DNA of 64,000 nt from JAVVHE01 sp038238915 (GTDB lineage Bacteria; Pseudomonadota; Alphaproteobacteria; Sphingomonadales; Sphingomonadaceae). Positions 34,767-42,620 of this stretch are shown one piece after another. Below the pieces are notes generated by a model. It did no database searches. It worked only from the letters and a program-made list of their open reading frames with translations, and was not told the DNA's origin. How positions within the stretch are numbered: the first letter of the stretch is position 1; the number at the start of each line of letters is the position of its first letter. The position numbers were made by a program, and so were the translations under genes. The stretch lies in assembly GCA_038238915.1 (NCBI GenBank), contig JBBSFH010000016.1, positions 20,955-84,954 on the forward strand, given 5' to 3'.

Positions 34767-35249
34767 ATGTCGATGCATGAGGAACGGCCCGCTCCGTTGT
34801 TCGCGATTGGTCTAGCTTTGCTGGGTGGAGTCGCTGTGGGTGCGTTAATTGCGCGCCACGACCGCGACCAAGATGATGATGAGTCCAACAGCAACGAAGG
34901 CTTTCTCGGTCGTCCCGGTAAGCTACACGAGATTGTAGTTTGCAGCACCAATGGTATACTGAGCGTCTCGCCCGATGTAGTAGAAGTCTACGGACCGGGT
35001 TTTATCGTCTGGACAATTGACTCGAGTTTGCCAGGATACAGCTTCCCCGAGGGAACGTCGAATCCGGCGATCGTATTTGAACGCAATCGCGGGGATTTTA
35101 CACCGCCCGAACGCGTGAGTGCTAGTGATCGCGAGGTCTTCGTCCGAGATACATATGCGTCCCGCGGAAAATTCAAGTATACCGTCAATCTTATCGACGC
35201 GCAGGGCCGCGCGCACTGTATTGATCCGCACGTAAAGAACTTGCCGTAG
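34767..35249 (+). CDS. Hypothetical membrane-anchored protein
   Basis: 160 aa, not recognised. One N-terminal membrane segment (residues about 9-28, LFAIGLALLGGVAVGALIA) followed by an acidic linker (HDRDQDDDESNSNE) and a soluble domain of about 110 aa with two Cys (VVCSTNG and AHCIDPH). GC content is visibly lower than in neighbours, with TTA, GTA and AGC codons, suggesting acquired or weakly selected DNA. AGAAAGGA sits just upstream; ATG at 34773 is an alternative start. It follows the regulator by 53 bp and could be expressed with it. Confidence 0.6.
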   Translation: MSMHEERPAPLFAIGLALLGGVAVGALIARHDRDQDDDESNSNEGFLGRPGKLHEIVVCSTNGILSVSPDVVEVYGPGFIVWTIDSSLPGYSFPEGTSNPAIVFERNRGDFTPPERVSASDREVFVRDTYASRGKFKYTVNLIDAQGRAHCIDPHVKNLP

Positions 35250-35257
35250 GAATTGGT

Positions 35258-35284
35258 GGCGAGCCGACCCGGAGTCGGCTCGCC
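35258..35284. terminator. Bidirectional stem-loop between convergent genes
   Basis: Perfect 11-bp GC-rich stem (35258-35268 with 35274-35284, loop CCGGA) in the 42-bp gap between the stops of the hypothetical gene (+) and glnA (-). Without long T runs on either side; fits a shared terminator. Confidence 0.6.
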
Positions 35285-35291
35285 GACGCCG

Positions 35292-36704
35292 CTACACACT
35301 ATAGTACATGTCGAATTCCACAGGGCTTGGCGTCAACTCGAACTTCTCCACCTCTTCCATCTTCAATTCGATGTACGAGTCGATCTGCTCGTCGGTGAAC
35401 ACGCCGCCGCGCGTGAAGATTGCCTTGTTCGCCGCCAGATGTTCGCACGCCTCGCGCAGGCTTGCCGCCACGGTGGGGATGTCCTTCAGTTCGGCGGGCG
35501 GCAGATCGTAAAGGTTCTTGTCCATCGCCGGGCCGGGGTGGATGCGGTTCTCGATCCCGTCGAGCCCCGCCATCAGCAAAGCGGCGTACGCCAGATACGG
35601 GTTGGCGGTCGCGTCGGGGAAGCGGATTTCCACACGCTTGGCCTTTGGCCCTGCGCCATAGGGGATACGGCACGACGCGGAACGGTTGCGCGCCGAATAG
35701 GCCAGCAGCACTGGGGCCTCGTAGCCCGGAACCAGCCGCTTGTAAGAGTTGGTCGAAGCATTGGTGAAGGCATTCAGCGCTTTGGCGTGTTTGATGATGC
35801 CGCCGATATAGAATAGCGCCAGTTCGCTCAGCCCAGCATAGCCGTTACCCGCAAATAGCGGCTGGCCGCCTTTCCAGATCGACTGGTGCGTGTGCATGCC
35901 GCTGCCATTATCCTCGCGGATCGGCTTGGGCATGAAGGTCGCGGTCTTGCCATACGCGTGCGCGACCTGATGCACCACGTACTTGTAGATCTGCATCCGG
36001 TCCGCAGTAGTAGTCAGCGTGCCGTAGATCATGCCCAGTTCGTGCTGCGACGGCGCGACCTCGTGATGGTGTTTGTCCATCGGCAGGCCCATTTCGAGCA
36101 TGGTCGAGACCATTTCGCCGCGCAGATCGACCGCTGAGTCCACCGGCGCGACGGGGAAATACCCGCCCTTCACGCGCGGGCGGTGGCCCATATTACCTTC
36201 GTCATACGAGCGACCGCTGTTCTGCGGCAGTTCGATGTCGTCGAGCTTGTACATCGAGTAGCCGTAGCCGGTCTCGAAGCGCACATCGTCGAACACGAAG
36301 AACTCGGCCTCCGGGCCGATGAAACAGGTGTCGCCGATGCCTGTCTGCTGCAGATACGCTTCCGCCCGCTTGGCGGTCGAGCGCGGATCGCGGCCGTAGA
36401 GTTCGCCTGTCGAGGGTTCCACGATATCGCAGAAGAGGATCATCATCGGCGTCGCCGAGAACGGATCCATATACACCGCGTCCAGATCGGGCTTGAGGAT
36501 CATGTCACTCTCGTTGATCGCCTTCCATCCGGCGATCGACGAGCCGTCGAATAACAGCCCGTCGGTCAGATTATCCTCGTCGATCACGTTCGAGCACATC
36601 GTGAGATGCTGCCACTTTCCGCGCGGATCGGTGAAGCGCAGATCGACCCACTCAACCTCCTTCTCCTTGATCATGTCGAGGATGGTGCCGGGATCGTTCG
36701 CCAT
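35292..36704 (-). CDS. glnA: Glutamine synthetase type I
   Basis: 470 aa, forms the dodecamer that makes glutamine from glutamate and ammonia. N-terminal beta-grasp (VEWVDLRFTDPRGKWQHLTM), catalytic core with GMHTHQSIWKGGQPLFAGNG, EVAPSQHELG and KRLVPGYEAPVLLAYSARNR. The adenylylation loop NLYDLPPAE carries the Tyr that is AMP-modified in GSI-beta enzymes. Lies 91 bp downstream of glnB on the same strand, the classic alphaproteobacterial glnBA operon under nitrogen control. Confidence 0.97.
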   Translation of the reverse strand: MANDPGTILDMIKEKEVEWVDLRFTDPRGKWQHLTMCSNVIDEDNLTDGLLFDGSSIAGWKAINESDMILKPDLDAVYMDPFSATPMMILFCDIVEPSTGELYGRDPRSTAKRAEAYLQQTGIGDTCFIGPEAEFFVFDDVRFETGYGYSMYKLDDIELPQNSGRSYDEGNMGHRPRVKGGYFPVAPVDSAVDLRGEMVSTMLEMGLPMDKHHHEVAPSQHELGMIYGTLTTTADRMQIYKYVVHQVAHAYGKTATFMPKPIREDNGSGMHTHQSIWKGGQPLFAGNGYAGLSELALFYIGGIIKHAKALNAFTNASTNSYKRLVPGYEAPVLLAYSARNRSASCRIPYGAGPKAKRVEIRFPDATANPYLAYAALLMAGLDGIENRIHPGPAMDKNLYDLPPAELKDIPTVAASLREACEHLAANKAIFTRGGVFTDEQIDSYIELKMEEVEKFELTPSPVEFDMYYSV

Positions 36705-36795
36705 AAATGCCTGCCTTCATTGATCGTTGCCGCTCCTTAAGCGCATCGCCGCCGCCCGGGAAAGGGCAACGGCGTGGCTCGGGAAGCTCCAAGGT

Positions 36796-37134
36796 CTAAA
36801 GCGCGTCGGTGCCGCGCTCGCCGGTGCGGATGCGCACCGCATCCTCGATGTTGGTGACGAAGATCTTGCCATCGCCAATCCGCCCGGTACGTGCGGCGGT
36901 CTCGATCGCCTCGACCACGCGCGCGGCGAGCGTATCCTCGACGATCACCTCGAGTTTCACCTTGGGGAGGAAGTCGACGATATATTCGGCACCGCGATAG
37001 AGTTCGGTATGGCCCTTCTGGCGGCCGAAGCCTTTAGCCTCGGTGACGGTGATGCCCGAGACACCCACTTCGTGCAGCGCTTCCTTCACCTCATCGAGCT
37101 TGAAGGGTTTGATGACGGCTTCGATTTTTTTCAC
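36796..37134 (-). CDS. glnB: Nitrogen regulatory protein P-II
   Basis: 112 aa from GTG 37134 (VKKIEAVIKPFKLDEVKEAL). The T-loop contains the uridylylated Tyr 51 in GHTELYRGAEY; the C-terminus GDGKIFVTNIEDAVRIRTGE is typical GlnB. It signals 2-oxoglutarate, ATP and glutamine status to GlnE, NtrB and GlnD partners. An open frame continues upstream to 37338, but the protein family starts at this codon and a sigma-54 promoter lies at 37171-37186, inside that extension. First gene of glnBA. Confidence 0.96.
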   Translation of the reverse strand: MKKIEAVIKPFKLDEVKEALHEVGVSGITVTEAKGFGRQKGHTELYRGAEYIVDFLPKVKLEVIVEDTLAARVVEAIETAARTGRIGDGKIFVTNIEDAVRIRTGERGTDAL

Positions 37135-37170
37135 GTGTTTAGCCCCGACCCTTGTGTCCGCATTCCACAA

Positions 37171-37186
37171 TGCAAGCCGCGTGCCA
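37171..37186 (-). promoter_or_regulatory. Sigma-54 promoter of glnBA
   Basis: Minus strand reads TGGCAC-GCGGC-TTGCA, a perfect -24/-12 element, 37 bases before the glnB GTG. Expected activator is NtrC; a convincing upstream NtrC dyad was not found by eye. It independently supports use of RpoN in this organism. Confidence 0.88.
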
Positions 37187-37278
37187 GCGATGCAAGGCGC
37201 GGCGGAAGGGGAGATTGCGGCCCCGCGATGGACCGCCCGCGCCCGGCGCTTGGGCGCGTGCCTAGGGGATGAGCACTG

Positions 37279-37310
37279 CCCTCCCCCCTTGGCAAAGCGA
37301 GGGGGGAGGG
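37279..37310. repeat. C6/G6 hairpin, REP-like
   Basis: Ten-bp perfect stem of CCCTCCCCCC and its complement with a 12-base loop, between the glnB promoter and tRNA-His. Resembles dispersed palindromic sequences; may also block read-through toward the tRNA. Confidence 0.45.
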
Positions 37311-37360
37311 TTCCGCATTGACCCGCTCGGCCCCGCACCGTATTTCCCGCTGCTCGCGCG

Positions 37361-37437
37361 GCGGTTGTAGCTCAATTGGTTAGAGCGCCGGTTTGTGGTA
37401 CCGGAGGTTGCGGGTTCAATCCCCGTCAATCGCCCCA
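37361..37437 (+). tRNA. tRNA-His (GTG anticodon)
   Basis: Cloverleaf read directly: acceptor GCGGTTG pairs with CAATCGC (one G-T), D arm AGCTCAATTGGTTAGAGC, anticodon stem CCGGT/ACCGG with loop TTGTGGT (anticodon GTG), T arm with GGTTCAATCC. Discriminator C at 37434 and encoded CCA at 37435-37437. The G at 37360 is the extra 5-prime G(-1) typical of tRNA-His. Confidence 0.96.
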
Positions 37438-37455
37438 GCGCGCGCAGTAAGGCCC

Positions 37456-37627
37456 CCTCTCCCCCTGCGGGAGAGGATACGAAGCTTAGTGGGCCTCTCG
37501 GCGAACCTGGGCGAAGTTTGTGAGGGGGTAACCCGCTCGCCCAGCCGCGCACCCCTCCCCAACTGCGCCTGGCGCCGCGTGAAGAACGCGACGCAAGGCT
37601 ACGTATCCTCTCCCGCAAGGGGAGAGG
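37456..37627. repeat. Inverted pair of REP-like palindromes
   Basis: Two hairpins with the same 8-bp stem CCTCTCCC/GGGAGAGG (37456-37476 and 37607-37627), facing each other so that GGGAGAGGATACG (37469-37481) and its complement (37602-37614) form a larger inverted repeat around about 120 bp. This layout is that of a REP doublet (BIME/REPIN-like). The right copy lies 4 bp past the stop codon of the helicase gene and can serve as its terminator. Nothing coding was seen inside. Confidence 0.65.
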
Positions 37628-37630
37628 AGA

Positions 37631-39007
37631 TCACCGCCCCCGTGGCGCGCTCGTGCTCGTCACGCGCACGCCCGCCTGCGGCTTCCTGCGCGCGCCACCG
37701 GTGCCGCCGAAGCCCCCGCCCCCGCCATATCCGCCCGGTTTGCCGCCGCCGCCCGCGCGGCGGGGCTGTCCCGCGCCACGTCCGGGCTCGCCCCGCCCGC
37801 CGCCGCCACGCGGAGAGCGTTCATCGCGGAACACCTCGGCCGCACTGGGCTTGGGCAGTTTGGCCGCCGCCGCGACGAAGCCGGGCGGCAACGGCCGCAC
37901 TTCAATCGTCTGGCGGGTCAGCTTCTCGATGTCCTTCAGATAGCCACGCTCGTCGCCCGCGCAGAAGCTGATCGCCTCGCCTCCAGCACCTGCGCGCGCG
38001 GTCCGCCCGATGCGGTGCACATATTGCTCGGGCACGTTGGGCAGTTCGAAGTTGATCACGTGACTCACCGCATCGATATCGATGCCGCGCGCGGCGATGT
38101 CGGTCGCCACGAGTACGCGCGACTTGCCTGCCTTGAAAAAGGCCAGCGCGCGCTCGCGCTGCGGCTGCGATTTATTACCGTGGATCGCGTCCGCACCGAT
38201 CCCCGCCGCCACCAGATGCCGCACCACACGGTCCGCGCCATGCTTGGTGCGCGTGAACACCAGCGTGCGATCCATCTTGGGATCGCCGAGCAGAATGGTG
38301 AGCAGTGCCTGCTTCTCGCCCGCGTTCACATGCGTCACCGATTGGTCCACACGCTCCGCCGTCGTCGCCACGGGTGCTACCGAGACCTTGACAGGGTTGG
38401 TCAGATACTTGTCCGCCAGCTCGGCGATCGCCTTGGGCATCGTGGCCGAGAATAGCAACGTCTGCCGCTGCTTGGGCAACATGCCCACGATCCGCCGCAG
38501 CGCGGGGATGAACCCCAGATCGAGCATCTGATCCGCCTCGTCGAGCACCAGGATCTCGACATGGCGAAGCGTCAGCGCGCCGCCATCGATCAGATCGAGC
38601 AAACGGCCCGGCGTCGCCACCAGCACGTCCACACCCGGCTGCAACGCACGCACCTGCCGGCCGATCGGCACGCCGCCATACGCGGTCTCCACCACCACGC
38701 GCGTGAACTGGCCGTAGGTCTTGAAGCTAGCTGCAATCTGCCCCGCCAGCTCCCGCGTCGGCGCCAGCACCAGCATCCGGCACGCGCCCGTCGGCCGCGC
38801 CTTGCCCTTGGCGCTCAGCCGGTGCAGCGAGGGCAGCGCGAACGCTGCGGTCTTGCCCGTCCCCGTCTGCGCGATGCCCAGCAGATCGCGCCCATCGAGG
38901 ACCGGCGGAATTGCCTGCGCCTGGATCGGGGTAGGGGTGTCGTAACCCTCAGCCGCGAGCGACTTCAGGAGAGGATCGGCGAGGCCGAGGTCGGAAAAAT
39001 ACGCCAT
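37631..39007 (-). CDS. DEAD-box RNA helicase, RhlE type
   Basis: 458 aa. Q motif (MAYFSDLGLADPLLKSLAAEG, then TPIQAQAIPP), Walker A AQTGTGKTAAF near residue 47, DEAD in VLDEADQMLDLGF near 150, SAT in LLFSATMPKAIAELA near 182, and motif VI HRIGRTARAG near 331. The C-terminal tail after residue 375 is basic and Gly/Arg rich (RGGGGRGEPGRG, GGYGGGGGFGG) as in RhlE proteins acting in ribosome assembly or cold adaptation. ATG 39007 was preferred to GTG 39016. Confidence 0.93.
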   Translation of the reverse strand: MAYFSDLGLADPLLKSLAAEGYDTPTPIQAQAIPPVLDGRDLLGIAQTGTGKTAAFALPSLHRLSAKGKARPTGACRMLVLAPTRELAGQIAASFKTYGQFTRVVVETAYGGVPIGRQVRALQPGVDVLVATPGRLLDLIDGGALTLRHVEILVLDEADQMLDLGFIPALRRIVGMLPKQRQTLLFSATMPKAIAELADKYLTNPVKVSVAPVATTAERVDQSVTHVNAGEKQALLTILLGDPKMDRTLVFTRTKHGADRVVRHLVAAGIGADAIHGNKSQPQRERALAFFKAGKSRVLVATDIAARGIDIDAVSHVINFELPNVPEQYVHRIGRTARAGAGGEAISFCAGDERGYLKDIEKLTRQTIEVRPLPPGFVAAAAKLPKPSAAEVFRDERSPRGGGGRGEPGRGAGQPRRAGGGGKPGGYGGGGGFGGTGGARRKPQAGVRVTSTSAPRGR

Positions 39008-39245
39008 GATATACACCTTGAAGCGCGGCCGCGCGTGATCACACGTCGCGGCGGGGCCGTTGAGACGACCCGCGTGAACAAGGGCAGTCGAAAAATGGGT
39101 TTGGCTCGGCCCGCTCGCACACGGGGGTCACGCAGCCTGATGGGCGCGGGGTAATCCCGCGTCGTCATGAACCAGATGCGTGCGGCAGCGCGGAAAGTCA
39201 ATTGCGCGCTCGACAGCGACGCGCCGTGCGGCCACCTTGCGCACC

Positions 39246-40313
39246 ATGTCCGATCCCACCCAGGCCTTTCAGGTTCGCCGCGATGACATCGCCGTCACGC
39301 GCACCATCGATCAATTGCTCGAACCCGGCGCGGGCGAGGCGGTGCTGCGCGTTGATCAGTTCGCCCTTACCGCCAACACCGTCACCTACGCGGTCCACGG
39401 CGTTGCGCTGCGCTATTGGGATTTCTTCCCCGCCGAAGATGGCTGGGGCCATGTGCCCGCGTGGGGCATCGCCACCGTCACCGCATCAAACGTCGAGGGC
39501 CTGGTCCCGGGTGAACAGCTCTACGGCTATTTCACCATGGCCGGCGCGGTGAAGCTGCGGCTTCAACAGACCGGCGAAACCGGCTTTACCGAAACCAGCG
39601 CGCACCGCGCCGACCTCCCCGCCGCGTACAATCGCTACCGCCGCTGGGACGCATCGATGGGCGACGAGGCGCTGACCGGCCTGCTCCAGCCGCTCCACGC
39701 GACCTCTTTCCTGCTCGACGATTTCCTTGCCGCGAACGACTGGTTCGGCGCGAAGCAGGCGATGCTCTCCAGCGCATCCTCCAAAACCGCGCTCGCGCTC
39801 GCGCATGCGATCCGTCAGCATGCCGAGCGCCCCCGGCTGATCGGCCTCACCTCGCCGCGCAACCTCGAATTCACGCGCGGCACCGGAGCATATGACGAGG
39901 TGATCTCCTACGCCGACGTGACCGCGCACGATCCCGCCGTGCCCACGATCTACGCCGATATGGCGGGCGACCGCGCATTGCGCACTGCGGTCCATACCCA
40001 CTGGGCGGACCGGCTGGTCCATTCGGCCGCAGTCGGCGATACGCACCAGGGGCTGGGCACCCGCAGCGATCCGTTGCCCGGCCCCAAGGCGCAGTTCTTC
40101 TTCGCGCCAACGTGGCTCGCGAAGCGACAGGCGGACTGGGGAGCGGGCCAGGTCGCGGCGCGCCTCGACCTCGCGTGGAGCGTGTTCGCGGACTGGGCCC
40201 CGCAGTGGCTGAAAATCGTGCATGAACGCGGCCCCGACGCGGTGGCCCTCCGCTGGGACGAGGCAAACCGCGGCGGCACACCGCCATCTCAGGGAATCGT
40301 GCTCAGCCTTTGA
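39246..40313 (+). CDS. DUF2855 family protein
   Basis: 355 aa. Matches the DUF2855 pattern: ALTANTVTYAVHGVALRYWD near the start, WGIATVTASNVEGLVPGEQL, FLLDDFLAANDWFGAKQ and LSSASSKTALALAH. Overall it resembles a degenerate medium-chain dehydrogenase/reductase with quinone-oxidoreductase-like layout, but the usual GxGxxG loop is replaced by SSASSKTA. No reaction known. ATG 39246 is used; upstream extension is Arg-rich and not family-like. Convergent with the MATE gene (6 bp between stops). Confidence 0.85.
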   Translation: MSDPTQAFQVRRDDIAVTRTIDQLLEPGAGEAVLRVDQFALTANTVTYAVHGVALRYWDFFPAEDGWGHVPAWGIATVTASNVEGLVPGEQLYGYFTMAGAVKLRLQQTGETGFTETSAHRADLPAAYNRYRRWDASMGDEALTGLLQPLHATSFLLDDFLAANDWFGAKQAMLSSASSKTALALAHAIRQHAERPRLIGLTSPRNLEFTRGTGAYDEVISYADVTAHDPAVPTIYADMAGDRALRTAVHTHWADRLVHSAAVGDTHQGLGTRSDPLPGPKAQFFFAPTWLAKRQADWGAGQVAARLDLAWSVFADWAPQWLKIVHERGPDAVALRWDEANRGGTPPSQGIVLSL

Positions 40314-40319
40314 GCGCCG

Positions 40320-41801
40320 TCAGGCGCGGGCGCTGCCTGCCGTGACCGGGATCGCCGTGGAACCCACCGAAGTCGGCACCAGCGCCAGCGATTGCCCCGC
40401 GCCAGACGTTTCCTCCAGCATATGCGCGCTGCGCCAGTTGCCCCAACGATAATAGGCCGAAGACCCGATCAGCGCGATGATCATCGAGACGGGCGCGGTC
40501 CAGTACACCGCGTCAACCCCAAGGCTCGGCCGAAGCAACAGCGCGGCCGGAATGCGGAACGCCAGCAGCGCCACGATCAGCACGACCAGCGGTGCCAGGA
40601 CGGCGCCGTTGGCGCGCACAACCGCGAACAACACGAAGGTCGCGCCGAGGAACAGATAGCCCCACAGGCCGAGCGCATTGATGTGATACACCATCGGCCA
40701 CGCCTGCGCGTCGTGCGGGAGGAACAGCGCGACCAGCGGCTGCTCGGCTGCATAGACAATCAGGATCAGCGCACCGGTCAACGCGAGGTTCATGAGCACG
40801 CCGGTTCGGGCGGTGCGCTCAACCCGGTCCCACTTGCGCGCGCCGATATTCTGCGCGGCGAAGGAGGAGGAGGCCGCGCCGATCGCCATCGCGGGCATGA
40901 ACACATAATTCCACATCTGCGCCGCCACCCCGTAGGCGGCGGTCGCGGTGGTTCCATACAGGTTGATCAGATCGATCATCGCAAACCCGGAGATCGAGAC
41001 CACGATCATCTGCAACCCCATCGGGATGCCCTTGACGATGCTGGCGATCAGCAGCTGCCGATCGGGCACGAGCAGCTTCAGATCGGGCCCCGCTAGCCGG
41101 ATCGGAAAGCGCTTTGCATAGAGAAAGATCAGCACGCCGGCGAGGCCAATCACCTGCCCGATCAGCGTAGCGGTGGACGAGCCCGCGATACCGAGCGCGG
41201 GGAACGGCCCCCATCCCCGGATCAGCACCGGATTGAGGCCGACATCGATCGCGGTGGCGAGGATCGAGAAGATGAACGGCGTCCGGCTATCGCCACTGCC
41301 GCGCAGCGCCATCGACAGGAACGTGTTGAAATAGAGGAACGGCAGCGCGACGAAGATCACACGCAGATAGGCGCTGGCAAGCGGCAGGACGTCCGCAGGT
41401 GTATTCATTCGCGCAAGCATCCAATCGGACGCGAGATAGCCGACGATCGCCATCACGGTGGACGCAACCATGAAGAAAGTGGCCATCGTGCCGACCACCG
41501 CGCGCGCCTGATGGAGATCGCGCCGCCCCACCGCCTGCCCTACCAGGATCGTGGCTGCCAACCCCACGCCGAAGACGGCGGCGAGCAGCAGGAAGAGAAT
41601 ATTATTGGCGTTGGTGGTGGCGGCGATGCCGCGTTCGCCGATCAGATTGCCCACCCAATAGGCGTTGATCGAGCCGTTGAGCGTCTGCACCACCGACGTG
41701 CCGAGCACGGGCAGCGCGAACAGCAGCATCGTGCGGCCGATCGGCCCCTGCGTCAGATCGCGCTGGCCGGGGCGGGTGTCGGGAGCGGGAGCATCGGCCA
41801 T
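40320..41801 (-). CDS. MATE family multidrug efflux transporter
   Basis: 493 aa inner-membrane antiporter with about 12 membrane segments and the MATE N-terminal pattern LTQGPIGRTMLLFALPVLGTSVVQTLNGS, given here in parts: LTQGPIGRTMLLFALPV and the repeat-two counterpart GIPMGLQMIVVSISGF. Also AQNIGARKWDRVERTART, the usual loop after TM8. Likely exports cationic drugs or metabolites with Na or H coupling; substrate unknown. Confidence 0.93.
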   Translation of the reverse strand: MADAPAPDTRPGQRDLTQGPIGRTMLLFALPVLGTSVVQTLNGSINAYWVGNLIGERGIAATTNANNILFLLLAAVFGVGLAATILVGQAVGRRDLHQARAVVGTMATFFMVASTVMAIVGYLASDWMLARMNTPADVLPLASAYLRVIFVALPFLYFNTFLSMALRGSGDSRTPFIFSILATAIDVGLNPVLIRGWGPFPALGIAGSSTATLIGQVIGLAGVLIFLYAKRFPIRLAGPDLKLLVPDRQLLIASIVKGIPMGLQMIVVSISGFAMIDLINLYGTTATAAYGVAAQMWNYVFMPAMAIGAASSSFAAQNIGARKWDRVERTARTGVLMNLALTGALILIVYAAEQPLVALFLPHDAQAWPMVYHINALGLWGYLFLGATFVLFAVVRANGAVLAPLVVLIVALLAFRIPAALLLRPSLGVDAVYWTAPVSMIIALIGSSAYYRWGNWRSAHMLEETSGAGQSLALVPTSVGSTAIPVTAGSARA

Positions 41802-41846
41802 CGCGGCGCAACATAGGGAGGCGCGGCGATGGGGGGAAGCGCGCGC

Positions 41847-42257
41847 TCAGTCGCGGCGCGAGGCGGGGTGCAATGCGATCCCGGTCGAGCCGAAGTCCCT
41901 GCCCGTGCACAGGATCGGCCGATCCGAGCGCACCGCCATTCCATAGACCATCAGATCAAGCATGTTGAGCGCGCCGCCTCGTCCGTTGCCGGTGCCGTGG
42001 CGGGCGTTGGCGTCGGTGGCGATCAGCGCGTCTGCCGCTGTGAACGGCGCGGACGCGATCCGGCCATTGAACAGCAGCCGAAGCAGCTCGCGCGCGTCAG
42101 GATCGGGCGCGTTGCTGGCCAGCGCGGTCACGCGCTCGAACTCGACGAGCACCGGCGTCGGCACGATCCCCTCATCCTCCAGCAGCGCGATAAGGATCCG
42201 CTCGCGGCCTTTTTCCATGCGAACCACCGCGACGAGCGCAGAGGTATCGACGATCAC
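41847..42257 (-). CDS. vapC: Type II toxin, PIN-domain ribonuclease (VapC family)
   Basis: 136 aa. PIN active-site acids: Asp 4 (MIVDTSALVAV), Glu near residue 40 (PVLVEFERVTAL), and Asp near 98 and 116 region (ADALIATDANARHG; NMLDLMVYGMA). Such toxins cleave tRNA or rRNA. Start overlaps the stop of the antitoxin gene by 4 bases (ATGA), the standard operon form. Confidence 0.88.
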   Translation of the reverse strand: MIVDTSALVAVVRMEKGRERILIALLEDEGIVPTPVLVEFERVTALASNAPDPDARELLRLLFNGRIASAPFTAADALIATDANARHGTGNGRGGALNMLDLMVYGMAVRSDRPILCTGRDFGSTGIALHPASRRD

Positions 42258-42532
42258 CGCAGATTGCCGCGCGGATCATACTCGCGCGCGTCGAAGTCCT
42301 TCATGCTTGGAATGTCGGGCCTCGCCGCCAGTCGCTCCAGAACTTCCGCGATCCGCGCGCGACGCTCGGCCTCGAGCGGATGGTCCGGGCGAATTGGCAG
42401 CCGTTCGAGCGCATCCTCGATGATGCTGACCTTGCTGCGGCCCGAAGCCGCGAGCTGCTCGAGCAGCAGCGCCGCTTTTTCCGAACGGATGGTGATCGAG
42501 GGTTGCTGGCGACGTGTTTGCATGCTGTGCAT
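42254..42532 (-). CDS. vapB: Type II antitoxin, VapB-like (Rv0623-type)
   Basis: 92 aa. N-terminal ribbon-helix-helix-like segment (QPSITIRSEKAALLLEQLAA, then VSIIEDALERL) and an acidic C-terminal toxin-neutralising tail with DIPSMKDFDAREYDPRG. Expected to bind its own promoter in the short gap before scpA. ATG 42532 used; a second ATG at 42523 is possible. No clear ribosome binding site. Confidence 0.82.
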   Translation of the reverse strand: MHSMQTRRQQPSITIRSEKAALLLEQLAASGRSKVSIIEDALERLPIRPDHPLEAERRARIAEVLERLAARPDIPSMKDFDAREYDPRGNLR

Positions 42533-42620
42533 TTACATCGTGCAGCGGTTGGTTGCAAGTGCGACACCTTGCGACTGCCCGGCTCTTCCCGCACATCGGG
42601 AGTGACAGGAGCCGCACCCG

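Noticed and set aside
37440..37640. Small insertion sequence around the inverted hairpins
   Set aside because: No coding frame or target duplication; better explained as REP-like doublet.
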